This document shows, piece after piece, positions 1-13,565 of a stretch of 64,000 bases of DNA; within the stretch, counting starts at the first letter, position 1; each line of letters opens with the position of its first letter. The stretch is from Euryodendron excelsum. Its lineage: Eukaryota > Streptophyta > Magnoliopsida > Ericales > Pentaphylacaceae. The notes beneath the pieces were generated by a model, which worked only from the letters and a program-made list of their open reading frames with translations, made no database searches and was not told the origin of the DNA. Made by a program: the position numbers and the translations under genes. The stretch is from the NCBI GenBank assembly GCA_033060915.1, contig CM065378.1, positions 5,105,501-5,169,500 on the forward strand, read 5' to 3'.

Positions 1-314
1 AAATTTTCCATTGAAGGATTCTTAAAGGGGGGGGTGGGGTTTGAGGGAACTTTAAAAAAATGTTTGTAAAATTTAACTTTTCACGGAATTGGTCATGACT
101 CATTATTTGATCCTATGTACCAATGAGAGAACACCTCCCTTTAAACCAATTTGGAATTTTGAATCTGAAAAGGTTAGGCCCCAAGAAGTCACTGAAACAG
201 AGATTGTAAATACATAATGAGATTAGCCCTACGTTTGCTTATTGTTTTTGAAATTGAGTGGATAAAAGAAAGAGTTTCAAGGGCAAATATATATCATATA
301 CATATATACATATC

Positions 315-315
<1 letters not shown>

Positions 316-354
<39 letters not shown>
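316..354. repeat. (AG)n microsatellite behind the VPS53 exon-4 splice donor
   Basis: A 39-bp perfect AG run. On the gene strand it reads (CT)n and starts about 16 nt into the intron that follows VPS53 exon 4 (donor at 370/369). Confidence 0.95.
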
Positions 355-356
<2 letters not shown>

Positions 357-370
357 AGAAAACAACCAAC

Positions 371-1860
371 CTAGCATGGTAAGACGGTGGAGAGCAGTGA
401 TTGTCGTTGTTATATGTTTTTTTGCAAAATCTAACTTCTTAATGTCACGGCATATTTCCTGAACCATTGTTTCACTTTGCTCAGCTTTACTTTTTATTTC
501 GCGGATCTTATACATGAGTTCCTGCTTAACAAGAAAATAAATAATATTAATATGATTCATTCAGAGATGCCATCAGCAGCATATTTAAAACTGTGAGGAT
601 GGTAACGCTTTCAAGATAGAAGAAGTTTGTGTTTGCAAAAAACGTGATGTTCACAAAAGTGAAGTGCCAAATTGATTCAGATGAACAAACCTCCACAGCA
701 TGCGTAGCTGCAGCAAGATCCTCCTTGGCTTTGGTTCCTGAATTACTCTAGAATTACAATGGTTTAGCAGTCAACAAACTTGTATCAACAAAAACAACTT
801 TTGATAAAAAAAATGTCAACATAAAAGAAATGCATGAAATGTGGACGACGACACCTAAATGTCCAAGATAAGAGGAATAAAATATTCCTACCATAAAACA
901 AAACCAATCAAAATTATGCATGAACTGTACATAGATTAACAATGCCATTGTGTTGCAATATTGGAGATTTTCTCTCTCAAAAATTGATCCAATATGAAGA
1001 CGCATGTCTTGTACCTTCCCAGAGAATTAACATCCATCCGACAATTTTTGGACAAAGAAGGGAATTTCCATATAAAGAGATAGACTAGAAACGAAATCTG
1101 TTATGTCAATGACATCAAAGAAACTTCATAGAAGATGAAATATGGAGAATAATCTACCAAGTAACTAGAAACAGCTTATAGGTGCAGTGGATTTTGTAGA
1201 GCCTGTGGAATAATTGATCAATATAATTGCTGGGATCAACCAAAATTGTCATCCAACCATTCCACCACCATAAATGATCCAATCATCCTCAAAATGTGTT
1301 GCATATTTGGATGACTGGCAGGGTTAACCCTCAGATAGGTTTTTGGGTATTGTAGATACTGGAATTTGGAAGAGGCATAGAGCATACTTTTCAATACACC
1401 CAATGTAAGGATTTGCACCCCTTTCGCGCCCTTTTAATAAATTAATCACTCCTAGAAAAACAAAATAATTTTATTTTCCTGCAATCTCCTGAATCTCCAA
1501 TAAATTTTTAATTCCTTAAGCTTTTCTGTTTTAAATAAAACTAACAGAACTATCAGATTTGCAGAGTAAGTACACTTGCCTAGTCTTAGCTGGAATCAAG
1601 CCAAAGAAATTTATTCAAGAAGGAAAGAGTATGAAAGATAATAAATTCAGAAATTTGGTCTACATTTAATTCATTTAGCAGTCAAAAATCATTGTATCAC
1701 CAAATTTGTGAGTTCAGCTCAAGGTAATTCCAAACCAACTGAGGCTGGTAACACAAGTCTTCTTTTTATACCCTATTCTGGGAATCTGGATTAGATCCTC
1801 CATTAACGGTAGACTCTAGGGTCTTTGAGAAGGGAATCATCTTTGTTTGTTCTCTTCTTC

Positions 1861-1891
<31 letters not shown>

Positions 1892-4800
1892 GTTGTTGTT
1901 TGTGGGGGGTGGTGGGCTCTCTCATCAATTAAAACCCATTAAATTTCTCTCAGATTACAGATTTGGCAATTCCAACATTTCAAAAACCAATACAGCTGAA
2001 GGATACTCACATCTTCAGAACCTTATGTGACATAACTAGAACTAACAATCAATTAATGGGTACAAACAATTAGCAAGTACAAGTATCATAATTCTCTTTC
2101 TATCTCTCTCAAATCCCAATTTCTCTTTATATCTCTTTTCCTATGATACATCAAAGGAACATCAACACATTATTTTGCTCATCATATGTTCAACAAAATC
2201 TTTGCAAGAGCCATGTTACATCAGTTGGGTATCAGAGTGAAAGATCCTTTGATCAAGATCAGTATTTCTCCAACAAGTGGGGATTGATGTAGCCCACCCA
2301 ATGTGGGACTCTTACAAAGTTCATGGGCAGATTGATATTAGCAGCCTTCCAAATAATCTGGCTGTATTCTTATTTTATTAAAGATTATTCATGGTTAATT
2401 TCAATTAGATAAGTATATTGGAAACAAAGCAAGGATCAAAGTTCATCTCGGTGTATTGTTCTGGTCAGTTCAGAAACCAAAATCTTTGGAAACAGTTCGA
2501 AAACATTATGGAAACAGAGAAAAAACAGAAAACAAAAGGAAACATTTGGAAAGATGAATCGAAGTACGTCTATGTGTATTATTAAAGATAATAAATTAAT
2601 ATTTGAACATCTTTGAAGGTTATACAATCATTTACATTAGAAAAAACTATTATAGCATTGAATAGTAAAAGTTAACATTGAATAGCAAAAGTTGACATAT
2701 ATGGAAAAATATAAGAGAATTCATTTTAGTAATTTCATTAATCATTAAGTAATTGAGTTTGATAGTTAAGAATTATTTTCCTAGAATGCATAATAACTTA
2801 ATGTTGATATCACATGATAATAAGATAATTTGAGAGTTTACACGTTTCTTTAATATATTAGTTCTCAAATAAGGAGCTGAAAATTTTGGCATAAACTGAT
2901 CATAGTGGCAACAGATAAAATATTCCATCAAATAGTACTAAAGATAACATTAATAATAGTAAACCAACACCTATGTAACCCCTTCTCTCTCTCTTTTATG
3001 ATTCTATTTTCTCATCTCTCACCTCTTTAACATCTATTTCTCTCTAATCTCTTATTCTTATCTACCCTCTCTCTATCAATGGCTTTCCCATCTTTTATCT
3101 CGCTCCTATCTTTCTTTCTTCTCTCTCTTCTTTGTCTCCCTCAATATCTTGTCTCTTGTTTGCTTTCTTCTCCTATGTACTCTCTTCTCTCTCTCTCTTT
3201 TCTATCTCTACCTCATCATATCACATATTTACTCGAACAAAATTCACATGCTACATCAGTTTGGTATTAGAACCAAAATACCAATACCTCAAAGCTTCCT
3301 AAACTAATTACCACTAATTATTTTGAACCTACCTAGCATAGATACCTAGTAAGACTCAAATCCTATCACTAAAGCCCCTAAAAGTTGTGAAAGAAAATAC
3401 ATGAGATTTAAGACTTGTCTTAAGCCTATTAAAAGGCTATATTGACATAACATGAATTTGACCTCCCATATCTGAGTAAAATTAAGCTTTGATTGATAGA
3501 TCTTGTGCTCTCTCTCTCTCTCTCTCTCTCTCCACTTCTTCACCCCTAAAATCTCTCTCCTCAGGTGGTTGCTCTCCTCCTCTCTATGTTTCTCTCTCGG
3601 TTTCTCTCTCTTCTTAACTCTTAATCTTTCTCTTCTTCCTAGCATCTCTTTTCCTCTCTCAACATTTATTTTTATATCCTCTCTATCTTTGTTGCTCTCT
3701 TGGTGGTTCTCATACCTGGTTTCTCCATGTCCCATCTTCTTTCTTTTCCATCATTTCTTTTCTATCTTTCCCTCTACTCCTATCATATCTTTCTATCTCA
3801 GTCTTATAACTTCTGGAACATGATTAGTATATATATTGGCCCATCTCGTGATCGGAGAAAATCTAACAAGAGTTGCTAGACCCGTTTGGCTTTATAGAGC
3901 AAAAGATGCTTTGAGCAAGAATCTCATCAAGGTTAAAGATTAGCTAAACTTGAGGTCAACTTTTATCCAACAAGAGGGGACTGAAGAAGCCCGAGTTGAT
4001 ATAGGACTTGTAACAACATAATGTTAAATTGATTTTTAGGTTATTGAATGTTAACCGGAGGTCAACATAATGTCAAATTGATTTTTAGGTTGCTTTTAGG
4101 ACTTTTAGAGCATTTAACAAATATAGATCTAATCACTCACCATCACTTCTTTGATATGAGCCAGATTGATAGTGTAGGGCTAGTTTGAGAAGGTATCCAG
4201 GAGATTTTAGGCTTGTCTCTAAAGCCTATAACCAGGCTATATTGTAATAAAAGGAATTTAGCTTCCCAGATACGATAAAACTCATATTTAATTGGTAGAT
4301 CTTGTGCTCTCCCCCTATACACGTCTCCATTTCTTATTAGTTCTTACCCTCCTTTCCTCTTCTTTCTCTTCTCTGTTCCTCTCTACTCTACTTTCCGTTT
4401 CTCATCCTGTCACATACTTACCTACTTTCTCTAACTCTTATCCTTAGCTCTTTGTCTTTCTCTCATTATTGATATTTCCCAAGTCCATTATCTCCCTCTT
4501 CTTTCTTCTTTCTTCTTTCTTCTTTCTTCTTTCTTTTCTCTTTTCTTTTTCCATCTCTCTCTCTCTACTCTCATCAATTCTTTCATCTCTTTTCTATAAT
4601 ACATAAAATGAGAATCAACATAACATTTTACTCATCAATATTCACCAAAATTTTAGCAAGAGCCATGCCAAGATTTTAGTTGAGCGATATTTTGATGTTT
4701 TTGATCTTTCAACGACTAATATGAAAAGAAGAATAGGGAATAAGAGGGTGAAGAACGAAGTGGGCAAAAGAAAAGACATGGAGAATCTCACCAGATAATG

Positions 4801-7800
4801 CAACAAGAAGACTACTGAGAAGTCCACAAACCTTTAATCAACACACCCAAAAAAAAAAGGAAAGGAAAGATGAGAATAAGAAGGAAGAACCACAAGAGAT
4901 GAGAACAAGAGGGAAAGGGAGAAGAACAAGAAGTTGTAAAGGAAACAGTGAAAAATTGGTAGAGAGGTAGCCAATCTTGCAAATCAACCAAAAAAAGGAA
5001 GCCTTATCATGTCTGAGACCTAGGTATTTATAGTGTTTCTACTATTAGAGTCCAACCCAAGCACCCTGTCGCTCATATGTTACGATTTGATATTCTACTA
5101 GTCATGTCACATAAGTAGTTGTGACTACCATGCAACTACTTCAGTTGATGTGGACACGTCCCCATCATAAGGCTCTAAATAGATAACAAAGGAAAACAAA
5201 AATAAATTACTCTAATATTCCCAAATAAAACAAAACAAAACAAAAAATATCTACTACGTCAAAAATCCTCAACAAATTAAAGTTACCTAACACAGATTCT
5301 TCCCACGCTGGAAAACATAATTTTGATTCTCCAGATGATGAAAAATTCGCATTATTTATTTAAGGTGACACAAAGCATGCGAACAAGAAAATGGGAAATG
5401 CTAGACTTCTTTATAGAGCATGTTTTATGCATCTAACAAAGTTTAAGGTTAATTTGGGTCGTTATTTCTGTTTACTATATGTTATCATGCTACTACAATA
5501 TGGTTGCATAGGTCTTCTTATGAGTCATTTAATATTATTAAGTCATTATATGTGCGATATGTTCAATTTTTGGTAAGGTTGATGGCGAGTCAGTTTATCA
5601 CCTTCTTATTCATTGTTGTGTGGCTTTTGAGGTATGGGCTTCGATTTTGGGATCGTTTGGTATTGAATGGGTCTTCCCCAAGCATGTCTCGAATTTGTTA
5701 CTCTCTTGGAGGGGTGCGAAAGTTGGGAGAAGGAGGAAGAAAGCTTGGCTTATGGCGCCTCTGGCCTTGATGTGGATTATTTGGTGCGAGCGCAACACAA
5801 GGACTTTTGAAGGAATTGAAACTTCTATTATCCTTATTAAAAGTAGATTCTTGACTTTATTGTACAGAACCCTTGAACCAATGTTTAGATTTTGTGGAGC
5901 TTTGTGAGTGATCTTTTCTATTGCTGGTATAGGCTGTTTTTTGTTTCTGGTTGTCAGGTGGCACTCCCTTTGTGCCTGTTTTTATGTATACTTCTTTACC
6001 TATCAAAAAAAAAGTCATCTTATACACGAGTCTTAGTTCTGATAAAACTACAAGATGTCTAGCAACATGTGGATATCTATGTAATATTTTGAGTCAGCAA
6101 ATCTTAAGGTTATCAGAATTTGACGATGTACTATTTGTATTTTCTTTACCCTTGCCAGGTTGAAGTCCTCCTTCTCTTCTTCTTCTTCTTCCTCTTCGAC
6201 CACTCTTTAACAAGAGAACCAAAGTAAATCACAAATTACTGTTCACAGCCAGAGCCCTTGTTTAATCACCAAAACTGCACCCTACCAGCTAAATATACTA
6301 ATCCTTGCCCACACCCTCCGATGAATGATTTTCCAAAATTCTCATCTTAGTTTCTAACCAGTGTCTCCAGACCATACAGTAAAAGAAGCTTTAATATCCA
6401 GCAACATGCAAAATTCCCTTCTTCATCTACAAACAACACAATTCTTTCTATCTTCTACAACCCTAATCCTACAAGTTTTCCTCGCCCAACACCCATCACA
6501 AAACCAATTGAAAGCAGCAATAGTTGTGACAAGTGAGGAGGTGAGAGGCAAAACCCACTGAAATGTGCATAACCACTTCTATAAGTTACACTATGTAACC
6601 ATCTCTCCTCATGTAGCATTAGAGTAGCCTCCAAACATACAGATAGTAGCATGAATGTAACTTGTCCATCAAGGACGAAATCTGGATGAAATTTTCAGCA
6701 GACCTTTCCAATAAAACAACTGACACAATGGAGAAAAAATTTTGAAGGGGAAATGGATATGGTGGTACTAGGAGATGTATAGTTTATTGCCTTAGTTAAA
6801 GAACTTCGATAAAAATAGGCAAAAACATGGATCACAATTTTAATTTACAATATGTGAGGTTTTGTTCAAATAATTTAACAGACCTATATGATATAAGAGC
6901 ATATAATCACCTACAAAATCTAGCTGTCTTGTATATGGATGTTTCCTTTCCCTACCCTTGCCTCCGCCCCCTAACCCACACCAACGGGGTGGATTTTGCG
7001 ACTGTAATTTCTCCAAGTGTAAATTCCAGCTTTGCAAATTTCCCACCATTTTTCACTTTGGAAAGTTTATGGATTTATGAGAAAGTAAGAGTGATCTTCA
7101 GAACCTTATCAAGCCATAGAAGCATAAATACAGGACATAAACTCTACTTTCAAACAAATATGTTTGATACTTGAAGAAATAAAAATAGAGGAAGGAAAGA
7201 GTATGACCTGTTGACGAACAGCTGCTAAAATTCCAGCATCCACACGGCGAACCTCACTATGTATCTTTTGCATAAGTGGCTCCACACCAGACAAAGAGGC
7301 CTCTGCATATTAACCACATCAGACATTGACAATTAAGTAAAAAGAGCCAAGTAAGAAGAAAGATATTGCTAGAAAGATCATCATGAAGTTCAAGACTGCA
7401 AATGCAGATCTGTAGCAAGAAAAATTCACTGAAGCGTACATAATTTCAAATATAGTAGAAGGCAAATGTACTTAAGAGTTGCACCAATATAATTACAAGT
7501 GACCCCAAAATGTTCTTCAAGATTCATGCCCATACTTTACATAGCGCCTCTCCTCTTATGCTTCATATTTTCAGCAATTCACTTAAAAATTTATTGAAAT
7601 GTACTTAAGAGTTGCACCAATATAATTACAACTTAACCCAAAATGTTCTTCAAGATACATTCGCCTCTCCTCTTTTTGCTTCATATTTTCAGCAATTCAT
7701 TTAAGAGTTTATAGACGTTGGAATTTTTCATTTATTCCTATATAATTATTAGAGCAAAATGTTCTACTTGGGAAAGCCTGGCATCCATTCCATCTTCAAT

Positions 7801-8724
7801 TGTGATAACTATACGTAATCCCGTCTTTCTTGTTTTTTGGTAAACCAAAATCTCTACCATACTAATTTCAGAAAAAAGAACCCTGCCTATACATTGTTTG
7901 TCATGACTAGTGGTGGTTGATAAGACTTGACCGACAGTATAGGGAATAAAAGAATGATGAAAGGAACCACTAAAACTTTAATGTTTCATAAGGTGAGCAA
8001 TCAACATATTGATAGCAATTCTAATGGCACACGGACGGCAAGAGCCGTAAGCTGAGGCCTGAGAACTAAACCAGCAAAAGATTTCAACAACCACTTCATC
8101 TTCTACGCTGCTATTTGCACACCCAGATAAATAAATATTAGTAGGGAACAATAGAAAGTCACAACAATTCACACGCCACGGTGCAGGAGTGATCGGAAAT
8201 TTTTCTAGGATCTAAGTAAAAAGCCACTCTCAAAATGAAGTCAAATGTGAAGTGCCATGAACCCAAAAGCCATTGGCAGCACATGGTCCTTCTAGAGGCC
8301 TGCCAAGAGTATTAGAGTATGCCCTCCTGTTTTTCCCCTTTTTTTATTCAATTCTCCTTAAACACATGCTTAGAACTCGGGAATCTAATATGGCAAAGTA
8401 TCACTGGTATCAGACACAGGTGACACACTCATTTCCATGGTGTGCATATAGGATAAAAACAAATATCAACAATTAGTGGCCCTCTACAGAGGGTCGCAAG
8501 CTATATCATATATGTATATGATGGCTAGAGAAAGAATAAATATCAAGGCCCATAGACATTGATTGAAGAATTGATCTAGGAAAGTATTTACAACGAAGAG
8601 ACCTGTAATGTAACACACACACACACACACATATAGAGAGAGAGAGTGTGTAGCACTGTATAGAATGGAGATGACCTGTGGGGAACATCTGGTTGATGTA
8701 GTCCAAAGCACTCGACTTATCCAT
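371..8724 (-). CDS. VPS53: VPS53, GARP/EARP tethering complex subunit, 5' part (partial)
   Basis: Vps53 is a subunit of the GARP and EARP complexes, which tether endosome-derived vesicles at the trans-Golgi and recycling endosomes (family knowledge; the Arabidopsis gene is also called HIT1). Four coding exons read on the minus strand: 8676-8724 ([16 protein letters not shown]), 7208-7302 ([20 protein letters not shown]...), 691-747 ([19 protein letters not shown]) and 371-521 ([10 protein letters not shown]...HRLTML). Phases join exactly (1, 0, 0, then 1) and all introns are GT-AG. They give the first 117 residues, the N-terminal coiled-coil region, and match the plant Vps53 N-terminus as I know it. 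The remaining several hundred residues must lie left of the window, since no further exon is visible in 1-370. The start is the first ATG in the frame that gives the conserved MDKSSAL start. Intron 2 (748-7207, 6.5 kb) is swollen by LTR and LINE debris. Confidence 0.95.
2217..4670 (+). mobile_element. Degenerate CT-rich, short LTR-retroelement remnants (TRIM/LARD-like) in VPS53 intron 2
   Basis: TACATCA at 2217-2223 is followed by a primer-binding-site-like stretch (GGGTATCAGAG, compare TGGTATCAGAGC for initiator Met-tRNA). A purine tract ending at 2284 then leads to TGATGTAGCCCACC at 2285. A second TACATCA at 3252-3258 is followed by another PBS-like TTGGTATTAGAA. TGATGTA and TACATCA would be the inverted ends of an LTR of about 974 bp. 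A related start (TGAAGAAGCCC after AAGAGGGGAC) lies at 3982. A block at 3395-3520 recurs at 4195-4315 (AGGCTATATTG...TAGATCTTGTGCTCTC). No protein domain is visible, so the copies are non-autonomous. Boundaries are approximate and the copies are diverged. Confidence 0.5.
5560..6010 (+). mobile_element. 5'-truncated LINE (non-LTR retrotransposon) 3' end
   Basis: From about 5560 the + frame through 5584 reads [19 protein letters not shown], then [17 protein letters not shown]..., then [20 protein letters not shown]. This is the zf-RVT/C-terminal tail typical of plant L1-type LINE reverse transcriptases, with the conserved HLLIHC and W.IWCERN.R.FEG signatures. The frame stays open to 5907, followed by a short 3' UTR with a TTTATGTATACTTCTT motif and a terminal A run near 6004-6012. 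The reverse transcriptase core is absent, so the copy is 5'-truncated. It lies in VPS53 intron 2, antisense to the gene. Confidence 0.8.
7464..7710. repeat. 133-bp tandem duplication in VPS53 intron 1
   Basis: Two adjacent copies (7464-7596 and 7597-7710) share GTACTTAAGAGTTGCACC, AAAATGTTCTTCAAGAT and TTCATATTTTCAGCAATTCA. The second copy carries small deletions. Confidence 0.85.
8612..8646. repeat. (CA)n / (GA)n compound microsatellite
   Basis: A CA run at 8612-8630 is followed by TATA and a GA run ending near 8646. It lies just inside VPS53 intron 1, about 30 nt from the exon-1 donor. Confidence 0.9.
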
Positions 8725-9105
8725 TGCTCTTCAAAGAAACCAAAAATTTGAGATCCTATATCTCTCTCTCTTACCCAAGGAACTAAGCCAAAACTTTTCG
8801 GTTTCAGTGGAAACAGACAAGAATCCGAGGCTTAATGTCGTAATTCCATGGCTTCCATCGAATCAATGACTGTTTCTGCGAAACACCATGACAGGTCAAA
8901 GCATCATAGTGAATCTGACAAACCCCTTGAATTGACAAAAAGAAAACTGATCCAGTGCAGACAATCTGACGACAAAGGCAATTTTTTTCCAAAAAAATTA
9001 ATTGATTTCAACAGAGATTGTCTGAACCAGTGGCCCTAGCCATCAAATCTGGGGATAAAAATAATGGAAAAAGCAAGAGAAAAAGATATAAAACAAGAAG
9101 GGAAG

Positions 9106-9141
<36 letters not shown>

Positions 9142-9990
9142 CACTGTTAAGAGGCTAACGTGCAATTGGATTTGGGTCTCCGGAGCATCTGGCAGCGGCG
9201 GGGATTCAATCGGTCGTTCGTCTCCGACACCTTCAGATCTGGTCGTCGTCCAGGTACTTCTTCAGTTCTTCTCCATCTTCTTTGGGCCTCTTTACCTTGC
9301 ACATTTTTTTAAAACTTATTTCATTAACCAGTCCGTTAAAACTTATTTACTGGGCGTGGCTATTTCACTACAAGAATACAAACACAGCACGTATTTGAAC
9401 CAACACCAAAAAACCCATAAATACTCTCTTCCCATATTGACAACTATATTGACAAATGTCAACTATAATTAACAATTTTCAGCCCTAATTTGCTTTGTGC
9501 TTCCCTCTACGTTCCAAACCCTAGAATTCTTTGTGTTTCTTTTTTTTTTTTTGGCGCTTCCGAATGTGAGGGCGTTCTTGCTTTTGGGTTTCGAACCCTG
9601 AGTGCACATATATGATATATCTACATAAAAACAATATATATATTCATGCATGTGTATATTGATCAATTTTGTGCTTACCAGCGACAGATAGCGGATGTGC
9701 TGGATCTTTGTGAAACGATAAGCGGGGGTCTAGGTTGTGTTCTACTTCAGTAAGAATGAGAGAGAGAGAGAGAGAGATGCTCATGCAGATGGTGATAATG
9801 GCGACAAGGGGATCGAAGAGGGAAGACGGGTAGAGGAGTGAAAACGGACTCCAAAACCCGATAACCCGAACCCAGAGCTTGTTTTAACGGAGCAAGACTG
9901 TAAAAGCGCAGGGCTATAAACCGGGCAAGACTGTAATCAAACCAAGCTGAAACGAGAAGTGGTGCTAGCGGGATGGTAAAAATCTCATCA
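8725..9990 (-). promoter_or_regulatory. Probable VPS53 5' leader and promoter region
   Basis: This block lies immediately upstream of the VPS53 start. It has two GC-richer islands (about 9165-9255 and 9780-9980) and several CT/GA runs (9112-9139, 9759-9778) of the kind common in plant 5' UTRs. No convincing conserved ORF is present on either strand. A leader intron is possible (CAG-like acceptors face 8724), but I cannot place exon ends or the transcription start. Inference only. Confidence 0.4.
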
Positions 9991-10019
9991 ACTTGTTTAT
10001 GTTCTAAATTAATACACAT

Positions 10020-12860
10020 GACACGCGTGTAATTTTCATTAATGTCCGATACAATAATTATATTAATAGATTGAAGATGATGGCCGTCCGAATTGAATTA
10101 GTGGAGATGATCTTACTAATGTTTTTTATTTAAAAAAAATATCTTGTTGCTAGCCATTTTTTTATACAAATAAATTAATATTAGACGAATCCCTACCACA
10201 GCAAAATGAAATGAATCGATTGGAACCTAAATTATATACATAAATGGTGGGATCTAGAGTGAAAGGAGAGGATGCAATTAAAACCTACTTTAAATGTGTT
10301 CTCAATAAACATGACTTGTTTACTTGACACAAGTCTTTTTGCTATTCGATTCTACCTAAGTGTAGTTTTGAACTTTATTTGAGTAAAGCATATAAAGTGT
10401 GATTGCTATGAGCGCTTTTATTATTAACAACTCTTTACAATATTGTTTTTTTGAACATTTATAAAAATAAAAATAAAAAAGAAGAAGAAATATGTATAAA
10501 ATGCAATATACGATAGATTAATAAAGCAATAAAATAGATTTTAAAATTTTAAAACAGAAATAGCACATCTCGTAAAGTAATATATGTTTTCTCGTTTTAT
10601 ATTGTTCAATTAAATTCTACATATTAGTCAAAATATTATTATGTTCAACTTCCTCACAAAATCACATTCTTCAAAAATATTTAAAAATAAAATTTTGAAT
10701 TAAAAAATAAGACAATTATAAATAATTGAACATGTGACATAAAATATTTAGTTTTTTTGGATGCGCAAGTGCTATAAACTGTTTATTTTACTTCTAACCG
10801 GCCACGTACATTCCATAAAATTTCTAAAATTTTCATCCTATGTTTTCCTTTGTTTATTTCAAGTTTTATGTATTTTGATGATGGTTCAAAATTGCACTTT
10901 TAGGGTTAGTTTTAATAAACATTATTACAATTTTTTAGTACATATTTTCATTTTTATAGGTGAATTTGTGATTTCACTTTGCATTATTGAATGGTATATG
11001 TTTTCATGGATAAGTTGTGTGTTTATATGTCTAATTATATTTTCTCTGGTAAGAAATTTAAGACAATAAATTGTGTGCGAAATGGGTCTAAAGGATAAAG
11101 ATTTGCTACAAATTCAAAGAGTCAAGATCATGTGAGGACACAAGAATGTTCAAATACAATATGAGAAATCTGGGTAAATTGAATTTGAGACAGTTTTAGT
11201 AAATTGGCTATAACTGGTGACCCACAAATCGAATTAACCTAATTCTTGTGAAATTGGAAAGAAGACATTTAGATCTATAATTACGAATTTCACAAGATTT
11301 TCATGAATCTACTGCTTTCAAGGTCAAAATTGAGCTAGAAGTTTGCAATTGTGTGAAAAGCCGAAATTGACATATTTATTTTCCAACTTTTGCGGTTGTT
11401 TTTCTTCTCCGTTGTACTTCTTTAGCTATTTATAGGAGTGAGATGTACGAAGTAAAACAAATCTACTTCTATATTTTTTTACCTATTCTGTCTCTTTTAC
11501 CAAAATTTTATTTAATTATAGTTGTAATGATTTGCTAAACTTCTAACTAAGGCTAGGAGTAAAACTTTTAATAAAATTGCAGTATTTATTCTTCCATCCA
11601 TCTATGTTCTTCAAAGCAAAATATTATTAATTCATTGTTCATGTATTTTTAAAAAATATTTATTTTGCAAAATCTCTTGATTTGTTGCTAACAGTGGGTA
11701 CAATGAATACTTAGAATTCTCTACAATCAAATAACTAGTTTTGCAAAATTTTGATCAATCAGTTATGAAATGAATCTTATGATGCTATTTTTCTATAAAA
11801 TCATCGTTTCATTTTCTAATTAAAATAACTTTTTTGTTGATTTTCAATTAAGTTATAAAAAAGGATCAAGAATAACTATTATAAGCCAAGTATAACTCTG
11901 CTGCCTTAGCATTCTCATCATTACTGTTTTAAACTCATATTTTTTACTTGTGTTATTTGTTCAACCAACTCATGTGGTACAACACCTGGACTTCCAATAT
12001 TATATTTCTTCATGACAACTTGCACGTAGGTTTTTGCAAATTTTTTTGTCGCTGCATATTTGTCCTTGGATCAGTACAACACTATGAAAACCTTAAATCA
12101 TATCATTTCCTGAACATTTGTACTAACAATGATTTGGACTTTTATTTTCTTAAGATACAAAATTATGAAATAATTAATACGTTAAACTACATAGTAAGTT
12201 GGGTGGTGAAGAATATAGTCACTTTATGTTAAAATTGATTCTATGATATAAAATTTTCAGTTTAGACTTGATCAATATTTTAAGTCTAATCAAACTCAAT
12301 AAACATAGCAAAACTCATAAATCTTAACTTATCATACATTATTATTTTCTAAACAATTTATTTATATATTTATAAACATAAAACTAAATTAAGAGTGAGT
12401 AAGAGTCCAGTCTCATAATTTACAATAAAATTTTACTATATACAATAAAGAAATAATAAGTATTTCATCGGTTATGTTCATCGTATGACTACAACACTGT
12501 ATGTGTTGCTTAGCAAGTTTAGAACATTTTAACTCAATTTCTTTGTGATATATATCATAGGTTTGGGTTTGACCAACATTTTAAGTAAGGTCAATTTTGT
12601 CAATAAAAAAACTTATCCACAACAAAACTAGCAAGACTTTTTAAAGCTCATTTTTTCTTTTCTCTTGGTATTATCAAGTAAATAATGGTATTTACTTCTT
12701 ATATAGAAAATTAAATTGACAATGACTGGGATGTTCATTCCCAGTTGCATAATCAAACTTAAACATTGATCTTATGATGCATGTTGTAGTATCATGTTAT
12801 GTTGGTCATTTTAATATATGGCCTAATTTAGACTATCACAATGATCATAAAATTATCACA
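10020..12860. other. AT-rich intergenic stretch, no recognised feature
   Basis: I see no gene, RNA or clear terminal repeats here. The short ORFs (for example 10761-11069 and 11948-12232) are low-complexity, rich in F, I and Y, and resemble no family known to me. Confidence 0.6.
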
Positions 12861-13565
12861 ATAGCTTTGTTGTGTTAACCCTAAATTTATTCATATGAAA
12901 TTTTATAAATGGTTTTAATGATAACTTACTTTAATTTATAAATGTTTTATTGATTAAATATATTCAATACTTTTAATTCTTGGTCTAGTTGGTATAATGA
13001 AATTTTGCAGGAATATGAAGCACTTAAAAGAGAGATCAAGACTTGGAAAGTAATATCTAAATCCTTGATAATCATATTTTAAGAAAATTTAATTCAATAA
13101 AGAAAATTAGAGGATAAAATTTTCTTTTAAGGTTGATAATTCGATGAAACTATATCATATGATACATTCATAGTAGCTTGCCCATATATTTTGATCCAAC
13201 CGTTGGATTGATCTGATTTTTATGGTATTGAAAATAAGACTCAAATTCATACAAACGGTATCTTTTGAGGATGTAGTGAAGAGAATGTCTTGTGGGACAA
13301 AACGGAGCTAGAAGTGAAGACAACTTAGTAGAAATTTAAATATGCAACTGGGAGAAAGTTTGAGTATTTTGATCATAATTTTTTATCTGACCATTGGATC
13401 AATGTAATTCTTAAGATTTTGAAAAGCTGACTTTCATATCTACAACTTTTCTCTTCTCTTATAGCCATTTTCAAATTCAAACATTATAAGGGAGAAAATT
13501 GAGGTGAAAGGAAGGTAACTTTGCAGAAACTCAAATATACCAACTGCGAGACAATTTGAGTATTT

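Noticed and set aside
217..462. Plus-strand ORF with an ERERERER run
   Set aside because: It is the AG microsatellite read in frame, lies antisense to VPS53 exon 4, and shows no conserved protein.
3079..3823. Plus-strand ORFs rich in Ser, Leu and Phe
   Set aside because: They come from CT-rich LTR sequence in the VPS53 intron; composition alone explains the open frames.
9541..9610. Possible tRNA because of a GGTTTCGAACCC phrase
   Set aside because: No acceptor stem, D-arm or anticodon arm can be formed around it.
9747..10019. Minus-strand 90-residue ORF upstream of VPS53
   Set aside because: Lies in the GC-richer leader/promoter region, ends in microsatellite-encoded SLSLS, and has no recognisable domain.
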